A stretch of 64,000 nucleotides of DNA from the NCBI GenBank assembly GCA_964352615.1, contig CAYGSG010000002.1:62001-126000 (forward strand), in the 5' to 3' direction. Under the pieces are notes generated by a model. That model was not told the origin of the DNA. It was given only the letters and a program-made list of their open reading frames with translations, and searched no databases. This document shows positions 35,852 through 45,298 of the stretch, in pieces (the stretch's first letter is position 1; the number at the start of each line of letters is the position of its first letter). Made by a program: the position numbers and the translations under genes. This DNA is from OFTM382 sp964352615 (GTDB lineage: Bacteria > Planctomycetota > Phycisphaerae > Phycisphaerales > UBA1924).

Positions 35852-37459
35852 GTGAACGATCTGGTCCCGGTCCGGCGAGCGCTGCTCTCGGTCAGTGACA
35901 AGACCGATCTGGTGGCGTTGGCGCGCGGGCTGCACGAACTCGGCGTGGAGTTGCTCTCGACGGGCGGCTCGGCGGCGGCGCTCGCCGAGGCGAGCCTGCC
36001 GGTGCGCACGGTGGAGAGCGCGACGGGCTCGCCCGAGATGCTCGGCGGACGGGTCAAGACGCTGCACCCCAAGATTCACGGCGGGATTCTCGCGAGGCGA
36101 GACATCGACGGCCCCACGCTATGCGAACACGGCATCGAGCCGATCGATCTTGTATGCGTAAATTTGTATCCATTCGAGGAGACCGTTCGCAAGCCCGGTG
36201 TGACGCTGGAACAGGCGATCGAACAGATCGACATCGGCGGGCCGAGCATGATCCGGTCGGCGGCCAAGAACGCGGCGTGGGTGGTCTGCCTGACCGAGCC
36301 CGCCCAATACGAGCGGCTGCTCGCCGAACTCAAGAGCCACGGCGGCGCGACGACTCTTTCGCACCGCCGCGAGCTGGCACGAGCTGCTTTCCAGCGCACG
36401 AACCAATACGACGCGGCGATCGCCCGTTACCTGACGAACGCCCAGGGCGCTGCGCCTGAAACAGACGCTGGGTTCCCGGATGAACTCGAGCTTGGGCTCG
36501 TCAAGCAAGCCGACCTGCGGTATGGCGAGAACCCCCACCAGCAGGCGGCGGTCTACCGCTCGCGTGCGCACAGCAGCGGCTCGGTGATAGGCGGCCAGCA
36601 ACTGCACGGCAAAGCACTGAGCTACAACAACGTGCTGGATGCGTCGGCGGCGCTGCGATTGGTGCGCGATCTGCACACGCTCAGCCCCAGTTCCGCGAGT
36701 GCTGCGGTCGTCAAGCACACCAACCCGTGCGGCGCCGCGATCGGGGCCACCTCAGCCGCCGCCTTGCACGGCGCGCTCGAGGGTGATCCGCTGGCGGCGT
36801 TCGGCGGGATCGTGGCTTTGAGCCGGCGGGTCGACTTGGCCAGCGCCCAACGGCTGGCAGCACCCGGCGCGTTCTTTGAGGTGGTCGTCGCGCCGGGCTA
36901 CGACGACGAGGCACTCGAACTGCTGCGCACGCGGTTTGCCAATGTGCGGCTGATCGCGACGGGTGAGCTTGACACATCGGCTGCTTCAGACTTCGAGGTG
37001 CGCACGGTGCCGGGCGGTGCGCTGGTCCAGCGGGTTGATGCGCACGTCAGCGACCCGAGTCGTTGGACGCACTCGGCAGGCCCCAAGCCGAGCGAAGACT
37101 CGCTCCGCGCCGCAGCGTTTTTGGACACGGCGAGCCGATCGCTCACGAGCAACGCGGTGGCGATCGGCGGCTTGCTTAACGACGGCACGGTGGCGCTGGC
37201 GGGCGCTGGGGCTGGACAGATGGACCGCGTGGCGTCGTGCCGAATCGCGATCGAGAAGGCGGGCGAGCGCTGCCGGGGCGGGGTGGCGGCGTCGGATGCC
37301 TTCTTCCCGTTTGCCGATGGACCAACCCTGCTGGCCGATGCGGGCATCGCGATGATCGTGCATCCGGGTGGCTCCAAGCGCGACAGCGAGACGTTCGAGC
37401 TGTGCGAATCTCGGGGCATCTGCTGCATGACCACGGGCGTGCGACGGTTCAGGCACTAG
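35852..37459 (+). CDS. purH: Bifunctional AICAR transformylase / IMP cyclohydrolase
   Basis: 535 residues from GTG 35852 (VNDLVPVRRALLSVSDKTDL) with GGGAGC upstream, the usual PurH length and start. N-terminal cyclohydrolase domain: STGGSAAALAEA, GGRVKTLHPKIHGGILARRD, IDIGGPSMIRSAAKN. C-terminal transformylase: DLRYGENPHQQAAVY, AVVKHTNPCGAAIG, VASCRIAIEKA, DAFFPFADG. Last two steps of purine synthesis. Possibly co-transcribed with the lipoprotein gene. Confidence 0.96.
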   Translation: MNDLVPVRRALLSVSDKTDLVALARGLHELGVELLSTGGSAAALAEASLPVRTVESATGSPEMLGGRVKTLHPKIHGGILARRDIDGPTLCEHGIEPIDLVCVNLYPFEETVRKPGVTLEQAIEQIDIGGPSMIRSAAKNAAWVVCLTEPAQYERLLAELKSHGGATTLSHRRELARAAFQRTNQYDAAIARYLTNAQGAAPETDAGFPDELELGLVKQADLRYGENPHQQAAVYRSRAHSSGSVIGGQQLHGKALSYNNVLDASAALRLVRDLHTLSPSSASAAVVKHTNPCGAAIGATSAAALHGALEGDPLAAFGGIVALSRRVDLASAQRLAAPGAFFEVVVAPGYDDEALELLRTRFANVRLIATGELDTSAASDFEVRTVPGGALVQRVDAHVSDPSRWTHSAGPKPSEDSLRAAAFLDTASRSLTSNAVAIGGLLNDGTVALAGAGAGQMDRVASCRIAIEKAGERCRGGVAASDAFFPFADGPTLLADAGIAMIVHPGGSKRDSETFELCESRGICCMTTGVRRFRH

Positions 37460-37615
37460 CCGACCGGCGCGCTCCATGCAGCCGAATCGAGCGTTCAGAG
37501 TTAAAGAAATGCGGGCGTGGCGGGTTCTGACGGTTGGAATACCGGCGAGCCGTGGTACATTCGTATGCCCACACGCGCCGATGGTCGGCGGGTGCCGGGG
37601 AAAGCTGCACCGAGC

Positions 37616-38332
37616 ATGGCCAAACGCAAGCAGACAACCAGAGGCAAACGGCGGGTGGCCCAAGAGCCCGCGTGCGCGGCCGCCTTGCCTGCTCCGAGAC
37701 CCGCGGCGCTGGGCAACGAGGGCCTTGATGCCCGCGTGCTGGTTCTCAACCGGTTCTACGCGGCGATCCGGGTGGTCAACGCCCGGCGCGCGCTCAGCCT
37801 GCTGTTCTGCGACCACGCGGAGGTCATCCATGTGGATGACGGGGCGTACCTGAACTATGACTTTGAGTCTTGGCAGGCGATCTCGGCGTTGCAGCACGGG
37901 TTTCGGGCTGACCACCAGGACTGGGTGAGCACCGTGCGGGCGGAGATCGCGGTGCCGAGGATCATTCGGCTGTACGGCTACGACCGGCTGCCAGCCCAAC
38001 ATGTAAAGCTCAACAGGCGGAACTTGTTTGCAAGAGACGCACACGAGTGCCAGTACTGCGGATCGCTGTTCACCACAAGCGAGCTCACGCTCGACCACGT
38101 GAAACCCCGCTCGCAGGGCGGCGGAGACTCGTGGGAGAACCTGGTGTGCGCGTGCGTGCGGTGCAACACCCGCAAGGGCGGGCGCACACCCGAGCAGGCG
38201 AGCATGAAGCTGATCAGGCCGCCGGTGCGGCCGAGGCGAAACCCGCTGATTTCTGTTCGATTGAGCTACGCGAAGTACGCATCGTGGAAGGCGTTCCTTG
38301 ACGAGGCGTACTGGTCGGTCGAATTGAAGTAG
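37616..38332 (+). CDS. HNH endonuclease family protein
   Basis: 238 residues from ATG 37616 (MAKRKQTTRGKRR, with GGGGAAA 12 bases upstream); 37565 is an alternative start. The middle (DARVLVLNRFYAAIRVVNARRALSLL in part, plus AEVIHVDDGAYL) and the HNH core, CQYCGSLFTTSELTLDHV followed by NLVCACVRCNTRKGGRT, match a common bacterial HNH family with two CxxC zinc pairs. The cellular role of the family is not established. No restriction or phage genes adjoin it. Confidence 0.85.
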   Translation: MAKRKQTTRGKRRVAQEPACAAALPAPRPAALGNEGLDARVLVLNRFYAAIRVVNARRALSLLFCDHAEVIHVDDGAYLNYDFESWQAISALQHGFRADHQDWVSTVRAEIAVPRIIRLYGYDRLPAQHVKLNRRNLFARDAHECQYCGSLFTTSELTLDHVKPRSQGGGDSWENLVCACVRCNTRKGGRTPEQASMKLIRPPVRPRRNPLISVRLSYAKYASWKAFLDEAYWSVELK

Positions 38333-38395
38333 ACGATCGCTCTGCTGGCCTATTGCGTTGTCGGCCTGTTGCGTTGTTGGACTATCGCCGCGGGA

Positions 38396-38683
38396 TCATG
38401 CCGACTGGAACCCGTCAGCGGCACGGGCGAGGGCGAAGTCTTTTTCGGTGATGCCGCCAGCATCGTGGGTGCTGACGGTGATGGTCACCATGTTGTACCG
38501 GATGAGGATGTCGGGGTGGTGCTGGGCGTGCTCGGCGTAATCGGCGATCTTGCTGGCGAAGGTCATGGCGTCGCTGAACGTCTCGAACTGAAAGGTCTTC
38601 TGGACGGCGCCGGAGATCTCAGACCAGTCGGGCAGCGTTTCAAGCTCGGACTTGATGGACTCTTCGGGGAGCTTGGTGGTCAT
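38396..38683 (-). CDS. phhB: Pterin-4a-carbinolamine dehydratase
   Basis: 95 residues from ATG 38683 with GGAGG five bases upstream; the longer frame to 38758 lacks family similarity. Contains the motif EHAQHHPDILIRYNMVTITV followed by STHDAGGITEKDFALA, diagnostic for the family. Recycles tetrahydropterin cofactor after aromatic amino acid hydroxylation. No hydroxylase is near. Confidence 0.92.
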   Translation of the reverse strand: MTTKLPEESIKSELETLPDWSEISGAVQKTFQFETFSDAMTFASKIADYAEHAQHHPDILIRYNMVTITVSTHDAGGITEKDFALARAADGFQSA

Positions 38684-38802
38684 GTGGCCTCCTGCCTTGG
38701 GACTCGGGCAGCCGCGACACGGTGTCTCGCCGGCTCGGCGGGAGTGTAGCATGAGCAAGCGTCGTGCTGTACGGGCCTGTTGTCCGACTTCAGGGGTTGA
38801 GC

Positions 38803-39798
38803 ATGGACCGGCACAGCGATTCCCCGGGCCTTGGCCATCGCTCTCAAGGGGCAGACGCTCGGCCTGATCGCACGCGGCTGGCCCCTTCGCCCACGGGGGC
38901 GTTGCATCTGGGCAACGCGAGTTCGTTCCTGCTGTGCTGGGCGCTGGCCAAGCAGCGCGGCTGGGAGGTCGTGGTGCGCGTCGAGGACCTTGATGGCCCT
39001 CGGATCAAGCCGGGCTCGGTCGAGCAATCGCTGGAAACGCTCGCGTGGCTCGGGCTCGATTGGACGGGCGAGGTGCTGGTGCAGAGCGCGGATACCACAC
39101 CGTATGTCGAGGCGATGCAACGGCTCGCTGCCAATGGGCTGGTGTACCCGTGCGACCTGAGCCGGGCAGAGATCGCAGCGGCGGCGAGTGCCCCGCAAGA
39201 GGGAACGGACGAAACCGTGTGCCCGCCCACGCTGAGGCCCGCCGAGATGCCGAGTTCGTTCGATGATCCCGGCGTCGGGTGGAGATTTGCAACGCCCGAG
39301 GCTGAAGTGGCATTCGATGACCGCGTGCTGGGCACGCAGCGTGTACGGCCAGCCCAGAGCGTGGGCGACTTTGTGGTATGGACGCGCGGGGGCGAGCCCT
39401 CGTACCAGCTCGCGTGCGTGGTGGACGACGCAAGGCAGGGTGTGACGCACGCAGTCCGGGGCAGCGATCTGGTGGATTCGGCGGGGCGGCAGTTGCTGCT
39501 CTATCGGGCACTGGGGCTGGAGCCCGAGCCCACGTACTGGCACCTGCCGCTGGTGATCGGCCCGGACGGGCGACGGCTGGCCAAGCGGCACGGGGACACG
39601 CGGGTGCTGAGTTACCGAGACAAGGGTGTTCGAGCCGAGCGGATCATCGCTCTACTGGGCCGATACCACGGCATGGGACTATCTGAGCGGTTATCGGCGG
39701 AAGATTTCGCAAGGCGGCTCGACCACACTATCCTGTCTCGTGAGCCGATAGTCTTCACGCAGGAGGATCACCGATGGCTGCTGGATGGCACTGGATAA
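38803..39798 (+). CDS. gluQ: Glutamyl-Q tRNA(Asp) synthetase
   Basis: 331 residues from ATG 38803 (CAGGGG upstream). Class I synthetase: TRLAPSPTGALHLGNASSF (HIGH-type), VRVEDLDGPRIKPG, and RLAKRHGDTRVLSYRD (KMSKS-type). It is far shorter than GluRS and lacks the anticodon-binding domain, which fits GluQ, the enzyme that attaches Glu to queuosine in tRNA-Asp. The 3' end overlaps the DUF192 gene by 25 bases. Confidence 0.87.
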   Translation: MDRHSDSPGLGHRSQGADARPDRTRLAPSPTGALHLGNASSFLLCWALAKQRGWEVVVRVEDLDGPRIKPGSVEQSLETLAWLGLDWTGEVLVQSADTTPYVEAMQRLAANGLVYPCDLSRAEIAAAASAPQEGTDETVCPPTLRPAEMPSSFDDPGVGWRFATPEAEVAFDDRVLGTQRVRPAQSVGDFVVWTRGGEPSYQLACVVDDARQGVTHAVRGSDLVDSAGRQLLLYRALGLEPEPTYWHLPLVIGPDGRRLAKRHGDTRVLSYRDKGVRAERIIALLGRYHGMGLSERLSAEDFARRLDHTILSREPIVFTQEDHRWLLDGTG

Positions 39799-40301
39799 AG
39801 ATCGCGGCGGTTGTGCTGGCGGTGGCGGCGGCGCTGGTCGCCATCGCTTCGATGCACGGCTGCGACGAGGAGACAGCCGAGGACGTGATGGCTGTCAAAG
39901 TCGGCGGCAAGACGTTCTATCTTGAGCTGGCGGTGAACGACACCACGCGTGTCAAGGGCCTGGGCGGGCGAACATTCATAGAGCCCAACGGCGGTATGCT
40001 GTTCGCGTTCCCGAGAGCTTCTAAGCGGTCGTTTGTGATGCGAGACTGCACGATCCCGATCGACATTCTGTTCCTGGACAGCAACGGATGGGTCGTGGCG
40101 ATGCACGCGATGGTGCCCGAGGAGCCGCAAGGGGCCGAAGAGTCCGATAGCGCGTACGAGCAGCGGCTCACGCGATACCCGAGCAAGTTCGATGCTCAGT
40201 ACGTTGTTGAGCTGCAGGGCGGCATGCTCGAGACGCTCGATGTTTCGGAAGGCGACGTGGTCGAGATGGACCTAAAGAAGCTCAAACAGCTCGTGCGGTA
40301 G
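39774..40301 (+). CDS. Membrane-anchored DUF192 protein
   Basis: 175 residues. N-terminal anchor or signal (IKIAAVVLAVAAALVAIASM, followed by HGC, a poor lipobox). The DUF192 domain shows VKGLGGRTFIEPNGGMLFAF, FVMRDCTIPIDILFLDSNG and VVELQGGMLETLDVSEGDVV. Function of the family is not established. Starts inside the end of gluQ, so it is translated from the same transcript. Confidence 0.82.
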   Translation: MAAGWHWIKIAAVVLAVAAALVAIASMHGCDEETAEDVMAVKVGGKTFYLELAVNDTTRVKGLGGRTFIEPNGGMLFAFPRASKRSFVMRDCTIPIDILFLDSNGWVVAMHAMVPEEPQGAEESDSAYEQRLTRYPSKFDAQYVVELQGGMLETLDVSEGDVVEMDLKKLKQLVR

Positions 40302-40305
40302 GCCG

Positions 40306-40328
40306 ATAGGAGAGCGGGACTCTCCTAT
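40306..40328 (+). promoter_or_regulatory. Hairpin covering the ribosome binding site and start of the phosphatase gene
   Basis: ATAGGAGAG (40306-40314), loop CGGGA, CTCTCCTAT (40320-40328): a perfect 9-bp stem. The left arm contains the AGGAGAG ribosome site and the right arm runs into the ATG at 40327. If folded in mRNA it would hide both. There is no T-run after it, so it is not a standard terminator. Confidence 0.6.
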
Positions 40329-41661
40329 GAAGGCGGCCGACTCCATGCGCGAACCGCAGCTTATCGTGGCTCGATCGAAGATTCTGGATCAGCACGCGCC
40401 GGGCGGTGCGAGCGCGTTTGCGGGCGTCGTCTCGTCGGCCTGGCCTCGATCGTGCGCGCCTTCGGTGGGCGAAGCGCTGACGATCCCGGGCCTGATCGAG
40501 TTGCTCGGCGCTCTTCAGCAACCCGGCCAGCAGGCATGCTCGACGGGCGGCGTGTGTGTTGATCTCGGCACTCGGACGCCGGTGGTCTTGGTCTGCTGGC
40601 ACGGAAGCGAATCGATGGCTCGCGCGGCACAGGTCGCGGACCATCTGCTGAGGCTGCGGATACCAGCGGTGTTCGCGGTGCAGCGTTGCGATGAGACGTG
40701 GCGGCGGTTTGAGGCGTCGGGCTTGCTGGTCGAGCCGATGGACACGCACCCGAGCCGGTTGGCATCGATGCTGCACGCGATGTGCTCGCAGGCCCGCGTT
40801 GTCACGGAGATGCGCGAGGAACTGCGGTCTTCGGTCGCGAGCCAGGGCGGGATCACCGGGCAGATCAATCGGCTGCACGAGGAACTGAACTTGGCTTCGA
40901 CGATTCAGCGGAGCCTGATGCCGCCGGTGCCGCCGAAGATCGATGATCTTGAGATGGCGGTGCTGTTCAGGCCTGCGGCGTACGTGAGCGGCGACCTGTT
41001 CAACCTGATCAGGCTTGACGACGGCCGGCTCGCGTTCCTGCTGGCTGATGCTGTGGGCCACGGCGTGCCCGCGGCGCTGCTCACCATGCTCATCCACCGT
41101 GCGGTGACCGAGTCTGGGCTCGGGGCGATGGGCCAGGGTGGCCCGGCTCAGACGATCAAGGCGATCAACTCCGCGCTGGCCTCGGCATGCCCGGGGGGGA
41201 GCGATGGGACTCGCTTTGCAACCGCTGTGTTCGGCCTCTACGACCCGCGCACGCACGAGGTATCGCTCAGCGTGGCGGGGCATCCCCCACCGCTGCGTAT
41301 GACAACCGATGGAAGCACGCCGATCCACTCGCACGGGCCGCTGCTGGGCGTGTTCGAGGAAGCACAGTTTGACGAAGAGAGCTTCACACTCGAGCCCGGC
41401 GAGACCCTGCTGCTCTACAGCGATGGATTCGAGGTGGCGTTCCCCATGTTGGGCGAGACCTCGCCCGCGAACGAGGAATACCTTCGGCACTTTGAGCGGT
41501 TCGGTGATGCGGTCGAGAAGCACGACGGCGTGCGCGCGCCGCTGGCCGAGCTTGAGGCGCAGCTGGATGTGCAGCAAGGTTCGCTCAACCAGGCGGACGA
41601 CATCACGGCGATGGCCCTGCGCAGGCCGAGGGCTTCGGCGAGTTCATCGAAGGCGGCGTAA
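40327..41661 (+). CDS. PP2C-type serine phosphatase, RsbU/SpoIIE family
   Basis: 444 residues. The first ~160 residues include a degenerate response-receiver-like region (VVLVCWHGSESMARAAQVAD). A helical linker (INRLHEELNLASTIQRSLMP) leads into the SpoIIE domain: YVSGDLFNLIRLDDGRLAFL, LADAVGHGVPAALLTMLIHR, AGHPPPLRM, LLLYSDGFEV and NQADDITAMAL, with the metal-binding Asp residues in place. Such enzymes dephosphorylate anti-anti-sigma factors. No sigma or anti-sigma gene is adjacent. The ATG lies in the hairpin described at 40306; ATG 40345 is an alternative. Confidence 0.87.
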   Translation: MKAADSMREPQLIVARSKILDQHAPGGASAFAGVVSSAWPRSCAPSVGEALTIPGLIELLGALQQPGQQACSTGGVCVDLGTRTPVVLVCWHGSESMARAAQVADHLLRLRIPAVFAVQRCDETWRRFEASGLLVEPMDTHPSRLASMLHAMCSQARVVTEMREELRSSVASQGGITGQINRLHEELNLASTIQRSLMPPVPPKIDDLEMAVLFRPAAYVSGDLFNLIRLDDGRLAFLLADAVGHGVPAALLTMLIHRAVTESGLGAMGQGGPAQTIKAINSALASACPGGSDGTRFATAVFGLYDPRTHEVSLSVAGHPPPLRMTTDGSTPIHSHGPLLGVFEEAQFDEESFTLEPGETLLLYSDGFEVAFPMLGETSPANEEYLRHFERFGDAVEKHDGVRAPLAELEAQLDVQQGSLNQADDITAMALRRPRASASSSKAA

Positions 41662-41729
41662 GCGGTAACCAAGCAGAAGACCGCTCCCTCACGGTCGCGG
41701 CTCGTCAGAGCCTTCCCGGCGGGTAAGGA

Positions 41730-43058
41730 TCACCGCGCAATGGCCAGCCGATCCATGCGCACAGCGCCCGCGACGATGCTGACGACCGCTCGGCCGACCA
41801 TGGTTCTACCTAGGAACGGCGAGTTGGCCGATCGGCCGGCGACCTGCGATTCGTCGAACGTCCACCGATGCTCAGCATCGATAAGCGTGACGTCCGCGGG
41901 ACCGCCGACGGCGAGTTGGCCTAAGCCGTGTCGCTCCAACCGGCAGAGTTTGGCGGGCTCGACGGTGAGCAGAGCGATTAGACGGGGCCAATCGATAAGG
42001 CCCGTGCGCACGAGCGCTTCGGCGTAGAGCGGCAGCGCGGATTCGAGGCCGATGATGCCAAAGGGGGCATCCTCAAAGGGCTGCTCTTTCTCATGCTTGG
42101 CGTGGGGCGCATGGTCAGTAGCGAGCACCGTGATGACGCCCTCAGCTACGGCCTTGCGGATGGCCTCGACGTCGCTCTGCTCGCGGAGCGGCGGGTTCAT
42201 CTTGGCGAGTGTGTTGAAGCCCTCGCACGCCTCGTGGGTGAGCATGAGATGGTGCGGCGAGGCCTCGGCGGTGACGGGCAAGCCGCGTGCGCGCGCGGAG
42301 CGCACCAGTTCGACGCTTCCAGCTGAGCTGATGTGCTGAACGTGGTACGCGCAGCCGGTCTGCTCGACGAGCGCGATGTCGCGTTCGATGATGGCCTCCT
42401 CGGCGTGTCTTGGCCAGCCCACGAGCCCGAGGCGGGCGGATACCGCGCCCTCATGCATGGAGGAGCCGACGGTGATCGTGGGGTCTTGGCAGTGCTGCAT
42501 GAACGCGAGGTTGACCTTGGCGGTCTGCGCGAGAACGTGGGCCATCAGCGCCGGGTCGGCGATGGCGTCGCCATCGTCGGAGATGCCTACGGCGCCCGCT
42601 GACGCGAGTGCCTGGATCGGCGCGGGCTGTTCGCCCTTGCGCCCGATCGAGCCCGCGGCCACCGGGTAGACGCGGCACTGGGCGGTCCGCTGGCAGCGCT
42701 CGGCGAGGTCCGCCAGCACGCTGGGCGAGTCGAGCGCGGGGGCCGTGTTGGGCATGCAGCAGACGGTTGTGAAGCCTCCCGCAAGAGCGGCGGCGGTGCC
42801 GGAGCGAACAGTCTCCTTGTGCTCACCCCCGGGCTCGCGGAGGTGGACATGGGGGTCGATCAGGCCCGGGGCCACGATGAGGCCCGAGGCGTCGATGGTT
42901 AGGCTGCCGGGTGGCTCAGGGAGTTCGGGACCGATGGCGACGATGCGGCCGTCGGCACCGATGGCCACGTCAAGCGTGGAATCGGTACCGGTGGCGGGAT
43001 CGATGAGCCTGCCAGCTTTGATGAGCAGGGGCGCAGCGGGAGGTGCGTGGTGAGGCAT
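41730..43058 (-). CDS. pyrC: Dihydroorotase, class I
   Basis: 442 residues from ATG 43058 (43067 also possible). Metal ligands and motifs: GLIDPHVHLREPGGEHKETV, CMPNTAPALDSP, SDDGDAI, FMQHCQD (usually HCED), TAEASPHHL, NPPLREQSD and LATDHAPHAKHEK. Third step of pyrimidine synthesis. No aspartate carbamoyltransferase gene adjoins it. Transcribed away from tRNA-Pro. Confidence 0.93.
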   Translation of the reverse strand: MPHHAPPAAPLLIKAGRLIDPATGTDSTLDVAIGADGRIVAIGPELPEPPGSLTIDASGLIVAPGLIDPHVHLREPGGEHKETVRSGTAAALAGGFTTVCCMPNTAPALDSPSVLADLAERCQRTAQCRVYPVAAGSIGRKGEQPAPIQALASAGAVGISDDGDAIADPALMAHVLAQTAKVNLAFMQHCQDPTITVGSSMHEGAVSARLGLVGWPRHAEEAIIERDIALVEQTGCAYHVQHISSAGSVELVRSARARGLPVTAEASPHHLMLTHEACEGFNTLAKMNPPLREQSDVEAIRKAVAEGVITVLATDHAPHAKHEKEQPFEDAPFGIIGLESALPLYAEALVRTGLIDWPRLIALLTVEPAKLCRLERHGLGQLAVGGPADVTLIDAEHRWTFDESQVAGRSANSPFLGRTMVGRAVVSIVAGAVRMDRLAIAR

Positions 43059-43132
43059 GGTGCCCACAGGCTAGCGGGAACGGCACCGATCGGGCTGGCG
43101 GCGAGTGGCCGGGCGGGCTAGTGTGTTGGCTG

Positions 43133-43208
<76 letters not shown>

Positions 43209-43313
43209 TCAAATCCGATGTGCTCTCGGTAAGTGCCGATTGAGCAAGAGGATGCAGGCGGTTCAAACGCGTTGCTCTACCTCATGTTTGTGTCCTGCCA
43301 CACGCAACTCATC

Positions 43314-44186
43314 TCATCTGTAGCGTTGCCTGAAGCGGCTGGGAGTCATCGCCAGGCGTCGCGAGAACGTGCTGGTCAGGTGGCTATGGCTGGAGAATCC
43401 GCATCGCAGTGCGATGGTCGTGATATCCCAGGAGGTATGCAGCAGGTACCGCTGGGCGGCTCGAAGCCGCTCCTTGATGATGTATTGCCCGGGACTCATG
43501 CCAAATGAATCCCGGAACGCGATCAGAAACTGGTGAGTGGTCTGACCGACCAAGCTAGAGAGCCTGTCGAGCGTGATTCGAGTGTCGAGGTTCTCGAACA
43601 CATAGTCCCGAACAAGAATGGCGTTTGCGCTGTCGAGTCTGTGACTCACCGGCGACACTGCTGTAGAGTCCGTATATGCGGCGTTTACGTGTTCCCAGAT
43701 CTCGCAGGTCGTAGCGGCGACATCGAGCCTGCTGGCATCGTCGTGCAGTTCCATAGTCGATCGGAGCCGCTGCAGAGAGTTCAAGAGCGCGTGGTCCGAG
43801 TGGCCGGCACGAAGCGCGAGGCGGGTAGGGCGTTGATCGTCGGAGGGCATCGCTGGGGTCGTAAGGACCGCGAAGTCAATTACATCTCCCTTGGCGTGGC
43901 TCTTGTACACGACCCCCGCTGGGACTGTCCATACCTCTCCGGGGACGGCAGGGCCGCGACTGCTGCCTAGCCCGTCCACCTCTGTCTCCAAAGAGATCAT
44001 CCGTCCCGCGAGATGAACGATAACCGTGTCCTCGGACCTCTGAATAGCCCAGTCGGTCGCGGTGCGGATATCTGCTCTCTGAAACTGGACTTGCGCTGAG
44101 CCAGTTCGAGTTGTCGATAACTGAGCCACAGTGTCGTGAAGGCCTCCCCCGGCGGGGAATCGCTTTGTCCGGAAACCCGAGTTCAT
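43314..44186 (-). CDS. AraC family transcriptional regulator
   Basis: 290 residues. The C-terminal ~105 residues carry two HTH motifs of the AraC type: LDRLSSLVGQTTHQFLIAF and TTIALRCGFSSHSHLTSTF, followed by AMTPSRFRQRYR. The N-terminal part reads as a beta-barrel sensing domain (TVIVHLAGRMISLE, VWTVPAGVVYKSHAKGD) with no recognised ligand. Divergent from the SDR gene with a 111-base intergenic region, so it likely controls that gene. Lies just after tRNA-Pro, in a stretch whose base use looks less GC-rich than its surroundings. Confidence 0.85.
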   Translation of the reverse strand: MNSGFRTKRFPAGGGLHDTVAQLSTTRTGSAQVQFQRADIRTATDWAIQRSEDTVIVHLAGRMISLETEVDGLGSSRGPAVPGEVWTVPAGVVYKSHAKGDVIDFAVLTTPAMPSDDQRPTRLALRAGHSDHALLNSLQRLRSTMELHDDASRLDVAATTCEIWEHVNAAYTDSTAVSPVSHRLDSANAILVRDYVFENLDTRITLDRLSSLVGQTTHQFLIAFRDSFGMSPGQYIIKERLRAAQRYLLHTSWDITTIALRCGFSSHSHLTSTFSRRLAMTPSRFRQRYR

Positions 44187-44297
44187 GCCATCAGGATACG
44201 CGGCCGGAGAATCTGAAAGTCAGCAAGGAGTCGGGTGTAGAACATGCCGGAGTCGTGCGAACAAGGTCCAATTCCACGGAGCCAGGAGACAAAGAAC

Positions 44298-45074
44298 ATG
44301 GCTGACAAGAACAGCATCGAGGGCAAGGTCGTTCTGATCGCCGGTGGTGCCAAGAACCTCGGCGGACTCATCGCTCGCGACATGGCGATGCACAAGGCCG
44401 AGGCCGTTCTGGTGCACTACCACAGTGATCGGACAAAGGCGGAGGCCGACGAGACCGTTGCGGCAATCAAGGCCGCTGGGGCGAACGCATCGGCATTTCA
44501 ACAAGATCTGACAACGCCGACGGGTTGTGCCGCCATGTTTGACGCGGCGATGCGGGACTTCGGGCGTGTAGACATCGCGATCAACACCACTGGCATGGTC
44601 CTCAAGAAGCCGATCGTTGAGGTGTCTGAAAGCGAGTTCGATACGATGTTCGCGATCAACTCGAAAGCGGCCTTCTTCTTCATGCAGGAGGCTGGCAAGA
44701 AGCTGTCTGAGCAAGGTAAGCTCTGTTCTGTCGTTACCTCGCTGCTGGCGGCGTTCACGGGGTACTACGCCGCGTATGCGGGGGCAAAGGCTCCCATTGA
44801 GCATTTCACACGCGCCGCATCGAAGGAGTTCGGTGCACGAGGCATCAGTGTCACAGCAGTGGCCCCCGGCCCCATGGACACGCCGTTCTTTTACGGCCAG
44901 GAGACAGAGGACGCCGCCAAGTACCACAGCACGGCTGCCGATCTCAGCAAGTGGTCCAAGAGTGGACTCACAGAAATCCAAGATATCGTGCCGCTCATCC
45001 GGTTCTTGGTGAGCGACGGCTGGTGGATCACTGGCCAGACGATCTTCGCCAATGGTGGGTACACGACGCGGTAG
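44298..45074 (+). CDS. Short-chain dehydrogenase/reductase
   Basis: 258 residues from ATG 44298 with AGGAG nine bases upstream (44244 is an in-frame alternative). Rossmann site VVLIAGGAKNLGGLIARDMA, the NTTG strand (DIAINTTGMVL; usually NNAG), catalytic Ser in SVVTSLLAAFTGYY, AYAGAK (Tyr-x-x-x-Lys), and the C-terminal WITGQTIFANGGYTTR. NAD(P)-dependent oxidoreductase of unknown substrate. Divergent from the AraC regulator. Confidence 0.87.
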   Translation: MADKNSIEGKVVLIAGGAKNLGGLIARDMAMHKAEAVLVHYHSDRTKAEADETVAAIKAAGANASAFQQDLTTPTGCAAMFDAAMRDFGRVDIAINTTGMVLKKPIVEVSESEFDTMFAINSKAAFFFMQEAGKKLSEQGKLCSVVTSLLAAFTGYYAAYAGAKAPIEHFTRAASKEFGARGISVTAVAPGPMDTPFFYGQETEDAAKYHSTAADLSKWSKSGLTEIQDIVPLIRFLVSDGWWITGQTIFANGGYTTR

Positions 45075-45298
45075 GTCAGATTCTCACCGCGAAACCAGAC
45101 ACCGCGTTTCCAGACTCCAGAGGCCGATTTGGGCTGCGAAAAGTTCAACTGGTGTCCTGTCACCCCGATTTTGGATGCATAACGGCCTAGGCAAATGCCG
45201 AGGCTTCAGGTGTTCATGCTTGGTTCCAACCTGATTCGTTTGTTCAGGACGAGAGCCTCGATGCTGAATTTTCGAGCAAGCATCTACTCAGAACGTGA
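45075..45298. other. Intergenic region downstream of the SDR gene
   Basis: 224 bases between the convergent SDR and VOC genes. No hairpin terminator or ORF was recognised. It contains GTGTCCTGTCAC (45152-45163), a near copy of GTGTCCTGCCAC at 43290-43301 on the other side of the AraC-SDR pair, and TCCTGTCACCCCGATT (45155-45170), which matches 14 of 16 bases of the tRNA-Pro 3' end region at 43194-43209. Confidence 0.4.
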
